From: Thermodesulfobacteriota bacterium
Lineage (GTDB): Bacteria > Desulfobacterota > WTBG01 > CAIYCZ01 > CAIRTM01
Length of the DNA stretch: 55,059 nucleotides
Assembly: GCA_028282925.1 (NCBI GenBank)
Contig: JANQGV010000215.1
Span: 1-55,059 of the forward strand
Direction of reading: 5' to 3'
How positions within the stretch are numbered: position 1 is the first letter of the stretch; every line of letters starts with the position of its first letter. The translations under genes and the position numbers were made by a program. Positions 26,461-35,200 of this stretch are shown here, piece by piece. The notes beneath the pieces are model-generated. The model did not search any database. It was not told the DNA's origin and was given only the letters and a program-made list of their open reading frames with translations.

Positions 26461-27513
26461 TCAATCAAAATGTATTTTTTTATCCGTTAATACGTCCACT
26501 ACAAGGCGATTATCAAAAATATCCGTTACGAAATACTCTTTTTGAAGACGACCGCTCTGTTTCAGAAAAACTTTCAATTCCATAAGATAGCGGTTCAGGC
26601 CGCCGGTGTTGCTGTTACGTTGCAGCATCGTTTCCGGTTGATGGATTTTGACGGCAGTAAACATCCTCTTCAGTTCCGAATCGGAATATGGTGTATGACC
26701 GGCAAAGGTTTTTTCGTTAAGTATTTTTTTGTATTCACCCCAGTTAGCCGGGTCATTAACCCAGCCTGCCGCGCGGATCCATCCTGTAAGTATTTTTTTT
26801 ATATCACTTTCCGGTATGGATTCTATATTACTTCTATACCCCCAGATGCCCTCGGGGATACATCCCTTGTATTGGGAGGAATCGGCAAGGGCAATGCCGT
26901 TGCCTTTCCTCATAGCCTGCATGGCCCATGGTTCGTAATTAACAATTACCGGGAGCCGGCCGGCAATAAACTGCTGGGTCATATCATCAGGATGAAACTC
27001 AACAACCCGAAAATCGGAAACAGTGAGTGACTGCGTCTTCAAATAACGATTGAGGAAATAAAGGCATGAGGGAAGATTAAGAAAAACTCCCACAGGTTTG
27101 CCCTTGTGCTCATGAATAGTGGTACCCTTTTTTACAATAATTTTATCGCCGCCATGTGACCAGTTTGTTTCGGCAAGAGCAACAATAGGGGTACCTTCCA
27201 TGTAAACCCCGACAAGTGAACCGATCATGTCCATTGCAAAATCAATACGGCCGGCTTTTATTGCCTCAAGGATAATAATGGGGTCGTCATAATTAACAAC
27301 CTGAACGCTGATTTTTTGTTCGGCCCAAAAACCCTTTTCCTGGGCTACATGCAGAGGAGACCAGCCGATCCAGGATACGGTGGCAACCTTGTACACTCTG
27401 TTTTCGGCGAGGCATATCTGGTTGAAGGGCAAAATTGATATAAATAAAACAAATAAGGCAAGAGTAGTTCTGCTGGTTACAACACGCTGGTTTGCAACGC
27501 GTATACCTTGCAT
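26461..27513 (-). CDS. Periplasmic substrate-binding protein (NMT1/SsuA-like)
   Basis: About 350 residues. The ATG at 27513 is chosen because AGGAG precedes it by 10 nt, and the reading frame extends to 27546. An N-terminal signal (TLALFVLFISILPF, then CLAEN) exports it. The mature part fits the type-2 periplasmic binding fold of the NMT1/THI5/SsuA group, with KVATVSWIGWSPLHVAQEKG at the start and IDFAMDMIGSLVGVYMEG. These proteins bind small organic ligands such as aliphatic sulfonates or pyrimidine precursors. No ABC permease or ATPase gene is near. Its partner is the hybrid kinase 6 bp downstream, so it is more likely a sensor subunit than a transporter part. Confidence 0.8.
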   Translation of the reverse strand: MQGIRVANQRVVTSRTTLALFVLFISILPFNQICLAENRVYKVATVSWIGWSPLHVAQEKGFWAEQKISVQVVNYDDPIIILEAIKAGRIDFAMDMIGSLVGVYMEGTPIVALAETNWSHGGDKIIVKKGTTIHEHKGKPVGVFLNLPSCLYFLNRYLKTQSLTVSDFRVVEFHPDDMTQQFIAGRLPVIVNYEPWAMQAMRKGNGIALADSSQYKGCIPEGIWGYRSNIESIPESDIKKILTGWIRAAGWVNDPANWGEYKKILNEKTFAGHTPYSDSELKRMFTAVKIHQPETMLQRNSNTGGLNRYLMELKVFLKQSGRLQKEYFVTDIFDNRLVVDVLTDKKIHFD

Positions 27514-27748
27514 GGGCTTTCTTCTCCTGAAAGGCTTTGAATGCAATTCGTATTGCTACCCTATGGGAACTTACTGTATACTTAATATAAAAAAACTATT
27601 TTTTCAATACATGTTTGTTGTTTTTAATAAAACAAATAACTTTAAGAATAAATAAAAAAAGTAACTGCCGGAAAGGGAACTGCAATTAAGAAAAAAGATC
27701 TCAGTATTCATTTTCCGTATCTCTAGAGCAATTTACCAGTATAGCCGG

Positions 27749-27854
27749 GTAGGAGCGGCGTTCGGCCCCGATAAAGGCTTTAAAATCACCATAGTTCATA
27801 CATCGCACCTAAAGGTGCTCCTACTAAGTGAGTTCGATATTGAGGCTATAGAAT
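27749..27854 (+). repeat. Dispersed repeat, copy B
   Basis: Starts GTAGGAGCGGCGTTCGGCC, contains TCGCACCTAAAGGTGCTCC and ends GATATTGAGGCTATAGAAT. It matches copy A (6935) in the same orientation and copy C (35093) inverted. It lies just before a decayed gene, a common setting for such elements. Confidence 0.7.
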
Positions 27855-27994
27855 GTTGCAAAGTGCTCTCATGACCCGTGGGTTATATGATGCAATCACT
27901 TCGAACTGGTATGCAGAGGTATTAAACACTGAAGGAAGCGGCGTTCCCGTGGCAAAAACAGGTTGTTTGGGAAGCAAACGATCAGGCATCTTCC

Positions 27995-28330
27995 ATGGAT
28001 CGTACTTTGCAAGAACCGGCCCCATTCGTACCGGCAAAGATAGTAGTATCCGAAAATTGCAAAATTATAATTGAACTGCCACCCGGCTCACATGGACTTC
28101 TGGTGTTGAATGATTGTTTTTACCCCGGTTGGCAAGCTTCAGCAGGCGGGGAATGTATCGTGTTAACGGTACCTTTAGAGGAGTTCATATCAATCATGGA
28201 GACACCCTTATTGCTTTCACCGAACAGTCGTATGCATTAATAACCGGTTGCAGCATCTCCGTCCTTGCATTACTTTCGACACTATGCATTTGTTTTTTAT
28301 ACTCAAACACGTATGCGGGATTAAAAAAGA
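27995..28330 (+). pseudogene. Decayed C-terminal fragment of a YfhO-like membrane protein
   Basis: One frame gives IELPPGSHGLLVLNDCFYPGW, the typical YfhO segment before the DG turn. Near 28150 the match shifts to another frame, giving MYRVNGTFRGVHINHGDTLI and then a hydrophobic C-terminus (ITGCSISVLALLSTLCICF). Together these follow the usual end of YfhO-type proteins, which are large polytopic membrane proteins linked to lipoteichoic-acid or glycan glycosylation. The N-terminal hundreds of residues are missing. A dispersed repeat sits upstream and a minus-strand gene overlaps the 3' side, so this is a truncated, frameshifted relic. Confidence 0.65.
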
Positions 28331-28374
28331 ATGTTCCGGTCATTCGATTTGTCTTGGAGAAAGTGCTTCAAACG

Positions 28375-28749
28375 CTAACTGGTTTCATTGTCTCCACTAT
28401 CAGTGTCGTCGTCATCATCCTCATAGTCGTCTTCACAGGTCAGGATTTTCTGGACCATGGTGAGGATGTTCAGGGTCCAGCAAAGATACTCATTTGTGCT
28501 CTCTTCCTCTTCTTCGCATTTTTCAATCTCGTCAACCATTTGGGTAACCGCATTGAAAATGCAGAGTACCAGCCCGATATCGGTCTGGCTGCTTTCCAGG
28601 CCCAATGCTTCAATGTCGGCGATTACATTGAAGATCGCCTGTTCAGTAGCGACAGTACCATCCTGGGAGGCCGATGCAGTGCAAAGGCCGAATTGTAAAC
28701 CGACAATAATACCGAGAACCATGGTTGCTGTGTTTTTTGCATATTTCAT
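28375..28749 (-). CDS. Small acidic secreted protein, unknown
   Basis: 124 residues. A signal peptide (MKYAKNTATMVLGIIVGLQF, cleavage near ASAS) is followed by a short helical body with four Cys and a strongly acidic tail (CEDDYEDDDDDTDSGDNETS). The ATG has GAGGC about 10 nt upstream. An open frame on the opposite strand overlaps, but its upper part is the decayed YfhO-like fragment, so I prefer this one. No family recognised. The acidic tail suggests cation binding, which is speculation. Confidence 0.5.
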   Translation of the reverse strand: MKYAKNTATMVLGIIVGLQFGLCTASASQDGTVATEQAIFNVIADIEALGLESSQTDIGLVLCIFNAVTQMVDEIEKCEEEEESTNEYLCWTLNILTMVQKILTCEDDYEDDDDDTDSGDNETS

Positions 28750-28813
28750 TATTTCTTTGCCTCACAATGGTTGATTTTCTTTCGGCAAATGTATCATCAA
28801 TAGGAGCATTCTG

Positions 28814-29662
28814 TCAACAAAACTGCCTCATCACCTGTGCATAGGCTTCTTCAAAGGCGGTTCTCCCCTGCTCAAGATGCCGGGGATCAACACGTGATAC
28901 TCTGGGTATAAGCTCAATAACCTGTATGCCCCGCTCTTCAAGAAACCGTTTTTGCAGGAGGTAGTGTTCATGGCGGGCGATATTCATTGCCAGACTCCAG
29001 GCTTTCTGGGGAGAAAAAAGCTTTTCAATAAATCCGTTGCCAGTTGATCTCAGGTTTTCGGACTTGAGATAGTGCACTATCATTACCTCAGGCTGCATAC
29101 TATCTGCCAGTGCCGTTAAGGGGGCCTTATCTACAAACCCGCCGTCTATATACAATGACTCATCCATGTGTTTGAAACGAAATAACCATGGAACGGTACA
29201 GGAAGCCTGCACTGCATCTGCTATTGAACCACGAGTGAAAATTTCCCGTTTACGTAATGTTATATTTGTTCCGCTGATTACACACGGATAGGCAAACTTT
29301 TCAATATCATGGATGGGCAAACAGTTTTGTAACAAGTGGTTGATCTTTTTGCCCTGCAACCTGCCGTGCCAGCCTTTGAAAAACTTCAAAGCGGCAAAAA
29401 GTGTCCTGTGTACCGGTTCAGGGTCCCAAATGTCATCCTTTTTTATTGAATAAAGAATACGTTCAATCGCTTCCGGGTCCATGCCGGATGCCGCAAAAGC
29501 GGCTATTATGGCCCCGGCACTGCTGCCGCCGAATCCCTGTACTTTCAGGCCGCACGTATGCAGGGCTTTCAGGCAACCGGCATGTGCGTAAAAGCCGAAA
29601 AAGCCGGAAGACATAACAAGACCGATTTTTTTACCGTGTAAGGACTCTATAGAAACAGGCAT
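28814..29662 (-). CDS. Patatin-like phospholipase
   Basis: 282 residues. The nucleophile elbow GGSSAGAIIAAF gives G-x-S-x-G near residue 45, and the Asp of the Ser-Asp dyad is in YIDGGFVDKAPL near 165. The oxyanion region near the N-terminus (MSSGFFGFYAHAGCLKAL) replaces the usual Gly-rich GGGxRG with a less canonical SSGFFGFYAHAG. Patatins hydrolyse lipid acyl groups in the cytoplasm or at the membrane. There is no signal peptide. It is divergent from the selenium-type cluster across 165 bp. Substrate unknown. Confidence 0.85.
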   Translation of the reverse strand: MPVSIESLHGKKIGLVMSSGFFGFYAHAGCLKALHTCGLKVQGFGGSSAGAIIAAFAASGMDPEAIERILYSIKKDDIWDPEPVHRTLFAALKFFKGWHGRLQGKKINHLLQNCLPIHDIEKFAYPCVISGTNITLRKREIFTRGSIADAVQASCTVPWLFRFKHMDESLYIDGGFVDKAPLTALADSMQPEVMIVHYLKSENLRSTGNGFIEKLFSPQKAWSLAMNIARHEHYLLQKRFLEERGIQVIELIPRVSRVDPRHLEQGRTAFEEAYAQVMRQFC

Positions 29663-29827
29663 ATCTATTTAACAAAGGTGTTGACCGCCGGTGACTATTG
29701 TTATTTTAAATACAGTAAGGGGGTGTGAATTGGTATTATCAATTTGTTTTGGTTCAGCATCGGATTTATAAAAAAAGAGCATAGACGTAAATAGCTAACC
29801 GTTCGTTTACTTGATGGGTTATACACT

Positions 29828-30898
29828 ATGAAAACCTTTTTTACCACCGGAAAAGGCATATGTATCGTCGGAATCGGAATCGGTATAACGGCCGCCCTCT
29901 TACAGAAGCTTGGTAACCCACCGAATATGGGCGTCTGTGTAGCCTGTTTTGTACGCGATATAACCGGAGCGCTTGGATTTCACCGGGCCGGTGTGGTGCA
30001 ATATATCAGGCCGGAGATAATCGGGTTTGTCTTAGGCGCTTTTGCATCGGCCCTGATATCAAAGGAGTATCGCCCCAGAACCGGATCCGCCCCTATTGTT
30101 CGTTTTTTACTGGGCTTTTTTGCAATGATTGGAGCCCTTGTTTTCCTGGGATGTCCATGGAGGGCACTCCTTCGACTGGCAGGCGGCGATGGGAATGCTC
30201 TGCTTGGGCTTGCAGGTCTTGTGTTGGGAATCGGGATCGGACTGTACTTCATAAAATCGGGGTTCAATTTAGGACGGTCCCAGAAAACCTATTTTTCAGT
30301 GGGTCTTGTTATGCCGGTTATTGCGGTCGGATTGCTCTTACTCCTCATAACCAGGCCTGAACTTAAAACCGGAGCGCTTTTCCTGAGCACTAAGGGGCCG
30401 GGCGCCTTGCATGCACCGCTTCTCATCAGCCTTGCAGCCGGTTTGCTTATCGGGTTTTTCGCTCAAAAAACCCGCTTTTGCACAATGGGAGCGGTTCGTG
30501 ACGCCATGCTGATACGGGATTTTCATTTAATGAAAGGAGTTATCGGACTGCTGGCCGGGGCTTTTCTTACAAATCTTATCGTTCAGCAGTTCAATCCCGG
30601 CTTTACAGGACAGCCTGCAGCCCATAGCGTTCACTTCTGGAACTTCGCCGGCATGCTTCTGGCCGGGTTGGCCTTTGCACTGGCGGGCGGCTGTCCAGGC
30701 AGGCAGCTTTTTATGTCCGGTGAAGGGGATGGTGATGCAGCGGTTTTTGTATGCGGTATGGTTGCCGGGGCCGCTTTCGCTCATAATTTTGCAATAGCGG
30801 CCTCACCGAAAGGTATCGGGCCGCTGACGCCCCTCTTTGTCGGTATCGGGCTTGTTACCTGTGTTGTTATCGGGTTTACCATGCGTAAAAAAATATAA
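29828..30898 (+). CDS. yedE: YeeE/YedE family membrane transporter (selenium/sulfur type)
   Basis: 356 residues with about nine membrane segments. Cys-containing motifs typical of YeeE/YedE are present: NMGVCVACFVRD near 37, FLGCPWRALLRLAGG near 106, KTRFCTMGAVRDAML near 215 and ALAGGCPGRQ near 287. Family members carry thiosulfate, and the YedE branch has been linked by comparative genomics to selenium use. The immediate neighbours, a TusA/YedF-like protein and a DUF3343 protein, support the selenium branch. It would import or hand over a reduced chalcogen to the TusA-like carrier. First gene of a four-gene plus-strand cluster. Confidence 0.82.
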   Translation: MKTFFTTGKGICIVGIGIGITAALLQKLGNPPNMGVCVACFVRDITGALGFHRAGVVQYIRPEIIGFVLGAFASALISKEYRPRTGSAPIVRFLLGFFAMIGALVFLGCPWRALLRLAGGDGNALLGLAGLVLGIGIGLYFIKSGFNLGRSQKTYFSVGLVMPVIAVGLLLLLITRPELKTGALFLSTKGPGALHAPLLISLAAGLLIGFFAQKTRFCTMGAVRDAMLIRDFHLMKGVIGLLAGAFLTNLIVQQFNPGFTGQPAAHSVHFWNFAGMLLAGLAFALAGGCPGRQLFMSGEGDGDAAVFVCGMVAGAAFAHNFAIAASPKGIGPLTPLFVGIGLVTCVVIGFTMRKKI

Positions 30899-30958
30899 AC
30901 CATACTATGGTTATCATGCAGTGAATACTGTTAGTGAACAACAATATTGGAAAGCAAA

Positions 30959-31177
30959 ATGATGCCTGATAGAATCGATGCCCGCGGACTTTCGTGCCCC
31001 CAGCCGGTTGTAATGACCCGGAATAAAATGGATACATCAAAATCATGTTCATTTGAGGTGCTGGTAGACAGCGGAGCTGCCCGCGACAACATCTGCCGTA
31101 TGGCAACCGGTATGGGCTGGGACGTACAGGTAACAGAGGATGCAGATGAATGTATACTGGTCCTTTCAAAAAAATGA
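30959..31177 (+). CDS. TusA/YedF-like sulfur or selenium carrier protein
   Basis: About 72 residues, a single SirA/TusA domain. The signature DARGLSCPQPVVMTRNKMD holds the persulfide or selenopersulfide Cys in the CPxP motif near residue 12. The start is uncertain among 30947 (TTG), 30959 and 30962 (ATG). Its stop overlaps the next start (ATGA). TusA-like proteins relay sulfane sulfur, and YedF forms occur with YedE in selenium-using bacteria. It likely takes the chalcogen from the YedE transporter. Confidence 0.82.
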   Translation: MMPDRIDARGLSCPQPVVMTRNKMDTSKSCSFEVLVDSGAARDNICRMATGMGWDVQVTEDADECILVLSKK

Positions 31178-31728
31178 ACGTACTGGCAAAAGCAAGAGAT
31201 CTTTTCAAATCACAACCCGGAACGGTTTTGGATGCCGAACGCGGACTGCTCCTGTATGAAAGTGTCAATGATGTCATTCAGGCTGAATCGGTTCTCAAGA
31301 ACAATGGGTTTGATGATATACGTGTTGTAGCACCACCCCCGGAATATCGCAAAGGGTGCGATCTGTCCATTGAGTTTCCCATCATTGAACACATATCCGT
31401 ACTCAGATCTCTAGAGCAGCAAGACTGTGTTCCTATGGATTTGATCATTACCGGCGATGAAAACATGCTGCCCACTGAAATATGTACTGTTAAGGAGTTT
31501 AACCGGCATATAATGGTACGGGCGGCAAATATGAAAATAACCTTTGAAAAAGATACCCTGCGGATTGTCAATATTTCAGGTGGAGGGTGCTCTGATGTGC
31601 CGTACATGGCTACGAAAATGATCGGCCAAAACCTGCATGATGCGCCTTCCCCCAGGGAATGCGGTTTTACGCTCTGCGCGTACACCCTTGCCATAGCCTT
31701 TGAGCATGCCCGGAAACAGTATGTATGA
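31174..31728 (+). CDS. DUF3343 protein with C-terminal Cys-containing domain
   Basis: 184 residues from the ATG at 31174, which overlaps the TusA-like stop by 4 bp. The N-terminal part is DUF3343-like (LLLYESVNDVIQAESVLKNN near 22-41, with the CD motif GCDLSIEF near 64), a small domain seen with YedE and YedF. The C-terminal half (about 95-184) is a separate module with Cys in SGGGCSDVP and RECGFTLCAYT that I cannot name. DUF3343 stand-alone proteins are usually under 100 residues, so this fusion is longer than normal. Probable chalcogen handling; not characterised. Confidence 0.65.
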   Translation: MNVLAKARDLFKSQPGTVLDAERGLLLYESVNDVIQAESVLKNNGFDDIRVVAPPPEYRKGCDLSIEFPIIEHISVLRSLEQQDCVPMDLIITGDENMLPTEICTVKEFNRHIMVRAANMKITFEKDTLRIVNISGGGCSDVPYMATKMIGQNLHDAPSPRECGFTLCAYTLAIAFEHARKQYV

Positions 31729-32585
31729 ACACATCACTTATTATTGCCGGTACGGTTCCATCCGAAAATATTTCACTCATCGCAGATACGGCATCCTATT
31801 ACGATAATGCTGTGCATATCGGCGGCGAAACAATACCTGTTAACCGCGGCACTGCCGCCATGATAGGGGCCGCCTGTAGTATCGCATGTTTTTTTAACGA
31901 TCCGATGCCGTTTTGCATTATCGGCGGCGACATCGGTAAACGTTCCGGCAGCAGGCAGGTATATCGTTATATGATAAAACACCTGCCTAAAATAGAAACA
32001 GGTGTTCTGGGGTTGCATTACATTGTTCCTGATATCGGCTTGCATAACCAGGTGCTCACTGCGGTGAGAAAAATGAGCACAAAACCCCTGCTGATTGCCG
32101 ATGCCGGTTATATGTATGTAGCTAAAGCAAGCGGTCAGGCACCGTTCTATGACCTGTTTATGCCGGATCTGGGGGAAACGGCATTTCTTGCCGACGAAAA
32201 AGCCTCACACCCTGCATATACCCGTGGTTTTTTAACCAGACTTGAGAATGATCCCCTGGAACTCATCAGGCAGGCATCCTCTCATGGTACTGTCCCAAAG
32301 CACCTCTGCGTTAAGGGCAGAACAGATTATATCAGTGTAGATGGCGAAATCGTTTCCACCATAGACAGACCCTGCATTGAAGAGCTTGAGCCCATTGGTG
32401 GTACCGGTGACACCATTACCGGCATGACCGTTGGACTTGTTTCCCACGGTTTTACAATACCTGAGGCCTGTAAAATCGCCTGTAGGGCCAACCGCGAGGC
32501 CGGAGCTTTGACGAACATATCTCCTGCCGACCAGATACATTCTATTATCAATGCAATACCCGCGGTTCTTGAGAAATTACTTTAA
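31725..32585 (+). CDS. Ribokinase/NAD(P)H-hydrate dehydratase-fold protein of the selenium cluster
   Basis: 286 residues. The anion-hole motif EPIGGTGDTITGMTVGLV near 224-241 is that of the ribokinase-like fold, close to ADP/ATP-dependent NAD(P)H-hydrate dehydratase. A central Asp region is DAGYMYVAKASG near 126. There is no NAD(P)H-hydrate epimerase domain. Its start overlaps the DUF3343 stop by 4 bp, so all three genes 30959-32585 are coupled, which ties this protein to chalcogen metabolism rather than general repair. The reaction, possibly an ATP-dependent phosphorylation or dehydration of a selenium or sulfur intermediate, is unknown. Confidence 0.6.
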   Translation: MNTSLIIAGTVPSENISLIADTASYYDNAVHIGGETIPVNRGTAAMIGAACSIACFFNDPMPFCIIGGDIGKRSGSRQVYRYMIKHLPKIETGVLGLHYIVPDIGLHNQVLTAVRKMSTKPLLIADAGYMYVAKASGQAPFYDLFMPDLGETAFLADEKASHPAYTRGFLTRLENDPLELIRQASSHGTVPKHLCVKGRTDYISVDGEIVSTIDRPCIEELEPIGGTGDTITGMTVGLVSHGFTIPEACKIACRANREAGALTNISPADQIHSIINAIPAVLEKLL

Positions 32586-33278
32586 TATGGTGTGTTTCAA
32601 GATCGTGTAGATAATCTTACTACCCGCTTTTACACTGCCCGACAGAGTACCGCTGACCTTGGATTTTCCTATTCGCCTTCGGTATCGTACCGGCACCTCC
32701 CGTATCCTTAAACGATTTTTCACAGCCTTTACCTGCATTTCAGCAGTCCAGCCATAATTCAAATCCCGCATCTGCAGCCGGTAGAGAGAATCGGCGGTAA
32801 TGGCCCTGAACGGTCCGAAATCAGTATATGTGTGGTTGTATAACATACGAATCAACCCTGCACAGAATACATTCCCCCAATATGCATGCCGCGGCAACAC
32901 GTTGTTTATATTGCCGTTCATAATGCGTGAACCAACCACAAAATCGGCAGATTTGTTCATGATCGGTTTCAAAAGAGTGTACATATCTTGAGGGTAGTCG
33001 CTGTAATCTCCATCAAGGAACACCAATATATCGGGATTGTCTGCTGCTGCAATTCCTGCCAGACATGCGGCCCCATAACCTCTTTTCTGTTCACATACAA
33101 CCCGTGCACCGGCTTCCCGTGCGCTCAGAGCGGTGGTATCTGTTGAACCGTTATCGGCAACAATTACTTCCTGCACCAGGTCCAGGGGAATGTCCTGCAG
33201 TACCTTTCCAATGGACTCCTGTTCATTAAAAGCCGGGATAATAACAGATATTCTCAGGTTTGTATCACCTTCCGGCAT
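32577..33278 (-). CDS. Glycosyltransferase family 2 (polyprenyl-phosphate type)
   Basis: 233 residues, a soluble GT2 like DPM1. N-terminal ISVIIPAFNEQESIGKVL, then VADNGSTDTT, and the metal-binding DGDYSDYPQDM near 90-100. Such enzymes move a sugar from a nucleotide donor to polyprenyl phosphate at the cytoplasmic face. The next gene upstream, an integral membrane glycosyltransferase overlapping by 14 bp, may use that lipid-linked sugar. It ends in convergent overlap (9 bp) with the ribokinase-fold gene. Confidence 0.88.
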   Translation of the reverse strand: MPEGDTNLRISVIIPAFNEQESIGKVLQDIPLDLVQEVIVADNGSTDTTALSAREAGARVVCEQKRGYGAACLAGIAAADNPDILVFLDGDYSDYPQDMYTLLKPIMNKSADFVVGSRIMNGNINNVLPRHAYWGNVFCAGLIRMLYNHTYTDFGPFRAITADSLYRLQMRDLNYGWTAEMQVKAVKNRLRIREVPVRYRRRIGKSKVSGTLSGSVKAGSKIIYTILKHTILK

Positions 33279-34572
33279 ACATGTTCCCTTTCATCACACG
33301 TGTATTCAACTCATACAGCAGCATTGTATAAAAGGGTACATACACTGCCAGTTTTACGGGCAATTCCTCATGCCAGATGCCGCTGAAGGTATACTCTATC
33401 AATACGTAATACGACAAAAATACTGTACCACTGAGGATTAATACAGCTCGTGATGGAACAAGAACACAAAATGGTACCAGCCAGCATACATACCAGGGAT
33501 GCACTACCGGCGAAAACACGATAACAGCCATAATAATATACAGGGCGTATGTAACCACATCAGGAGAATCGGCAATCGAGGTTTTACGGTACAAATAAAC
33601 AAAGCTGCACAGAAAAAAAAGCAAGGCAACAATGCGTGCACTTGCAGGTGAGCCGACGACGTACTGAATGAGGTCGTAGAGAGAGCCGTTGAAGTACCAG
33701 GTCCTTGTGTAGATGTTTAATGACTGAAATATATCCAGGCCACCGGTCAGAAAAGGAATATATGCCGTTAAAACCGTACCAAGAAACAACAAAACAACAC
33801 TATGCCGCTTTTTATTCAACAGAAAAGGCAACATCACAATAGGCATCATTTTAATCAGGAATGCAGCGGCAAGGCTTACAGTTGCACAGCGTATCTTTTC
33901 TATTGATAAAAGATACAGTGCACCAAGCATGAAAAATATTCCGGCGCTGTCAAGGTGTCCCGTTCCGGCAAACTCCATGATTACCAGGGGATTCCAGGCA
34001 TAGAGAATACATCGTTCAGGCGCTCCATTTCTTTTTTGCAGGAATAACAGCAATAACGCAATGATTCCCAGATCAAAGAGCATAAACCCGGCATTCATAC
34101 CAAAAACACTTGTACCGGTAAGATAGACTGCTGAAAACAGATACTGGCACAGCGGAGGATAAATTGCAGGCAGATGTGCGTGATTTATAGAGGGGTATAT
34201 TTCCGTATCACGAAATCCGGCAAGTGAATCATCTGCAGGCGCTGTAGAATAAGGATTATGCCCGCTTGCCGTTATGTTACCTTCCCAGACGTACCGGTAT
34301 ATATCATCTGACAGTGACGGTTCGCTGAAAAGCATTATTATTCTGTACACCAGGGAAAAAGCAACAATGATAAAAAATATTCTTTTGCTTTTCGATGGTC
34401 CAACGTGAGAGATATTGGTAGGTTTTTTAAAGACACTTTGAGTTGAAATGCAATAAAGCCCGAAAAGAATACAATATACTGCCAAACAGACAGGTATATG
34501 CTCCCGAAGGTTACCCAGACTCAGAAGATAACCATAAAAAGCTGTTTGAGCTATGGCCGCCGAAAGCAGCAT
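33265..34572 (-). CDS. Polytopic membrane glycosyltransferase (GT-C type)
   Basis: 435 residues with about 11-12 membrane segments. An early periplasmic loop has SLSDDIYRYVWEG near 80-92, the acidic catalytic-type motif of GT-C mannosyl- or glucosyltransferases. A further loop has YAWNPLVIMEFAGTGHLDSA near 188-207, typical of GT87-like enzymes. These use polyprenyl-phosphate sugars on the periplasmic side. It overlaps the DPM1-like gene by 14 bp, which likely supplies the donor. The acceptor (glycan or lipid) cannot be told. Confidence 0.8.
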   Translation of the reverse strand: MLLSAAIAQTAFYGYLLSLGNLREHIPVCLAVYCILFGLYCISTQSVFKKPTNISHVGPSKSKRIFFIIVAFSLVYRIIMLFSEPSLSDDIYRYVWEGNITASGHNPYSTAPADDSLAGFRDTEIYPSINHAHLPAIYPPLCQYLFSAVYLTGTSVFGMNAGFMLFDLGIIALLLLFLQKRNGAPERCILYAWNPLVIMEFAGTGHLDSAGIFFMLGALYLLSIEKIRCATVSLAAAFLIKMMPIVMLPFLLNKKRHSVVLLFLGTVLTAYIPFLTGGLDIFQSLNIYTRTWYFNGSLYDLIQYVVGSPASARIVALLFFLCSFVYLYRKTSIADSPDVVTYALYIIMAVIVFSPVVHPWYVCWLVPFCVLVPSRAVLILSGTVFLSYYVLIEYTFSGIWHEELPVKLAVYVPFYTMLLYELNTRVMKGNMYAGR

Positions 34573-34575
34573 TAT

Positions 34576-35028
34576 CTAGGGTTCCAGTGATAAGCGCACA
34601 TCGTAAAAGAATGCCGGATCTTTATCGGCTATCATGATTCCGCAGTATATCCAAACCAGACCGTATGGCGCGTCGCCGGTTCCTACTTCAACAATCTGGC
34701 TGATCATTCCCTGCGATGTTCCGACTCGGGCAATGGGAACTGAGCCGTATGAGGATTGTGCCATACCGGTCATAAACATGGTTTCATGTGCGGTACTATC
34801 GTTTTTAATGGAAACGGCAAGGGTTCCTTTACCTGCAACAGCAATAAAAAAATGCTGACAACCAACAGGAAAAACATTGGTCTGAATAACTTCAATAGTT
34901 TTAGTCATGCCGGGCACAATGGTGGCAAAATTGAAAAGCTCAGTAGTTGTCGCTGCTGCCGGGTTTGGAACCGCCTCCAGTAGTATCAGTAAAATACCCG
35001 CTATAAAAGATATACCTTTTCGTTTCAT
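34576..35028 (-). CDS. Secreted protein of unknown function
   Basis: 150 residues from the ATG at 35028, preceded by AAAGGA at good spacing. The signal peptide runs to PNPAAA. The mature part is strand-rich with two Cys (GCQHFF, IYCGIM) that could pair, and no domain I recognise. It is 3 bp upstream of the membrane glycosyltransferase and surely co-transcribed, so it may be an acceptor or a factor for that glycosylation pathway. This is inference from position only. Confidence 0.7.
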   Translation of the reverse strand: MKRKGISFIAGILLILLEAVPNPAAATTTELFNFATIVPGMTKTIEVIQTNVFPVGCQHFFIAVAGKGTLAVSIKNDSTAHETMFMTGMAQSSYGSVPIARVGTSQGMISQIVEVGTGDAPYGLVWIYCGIMIADKDPAFFYDVRLSLEP

Positions 35029-35092
35029 ACCAGTTCCTTTATACATGTAAACTAATATTCAATGCCTTTTTATACACGAGAACAATTCAAAA

Positions 35093-35200
35093 ATTCCAGA
35101 GCCTCAATATCTCGCCCGCCCGGAGCACCTTTAGGTACGATTAATGAACTCTGTGGGTTTTACGGCCATTATTACGGCTGAAGGCCGCTTCTACCCGGCT
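35093..35200 (-). repeat. Dispersed repeat, copy C
   Basis: Inverted relative to copies A and B. On the minus strand it starts AGCCGGGTAGAAGCGGCCTT, contains CGTACCTAAAGGTGCTCC and ends GATATTGAGGCT. The rest of the gap 35201-35383 shows no gene. Confidence 0.7.

Noticed and set aside
28114-28698. 194-residue plus-strand open frame
   Set aside because: Its upper part is the frameshifted YfhO-like relic and its lower part is antisense to a gene with a proper signal peptide and start.
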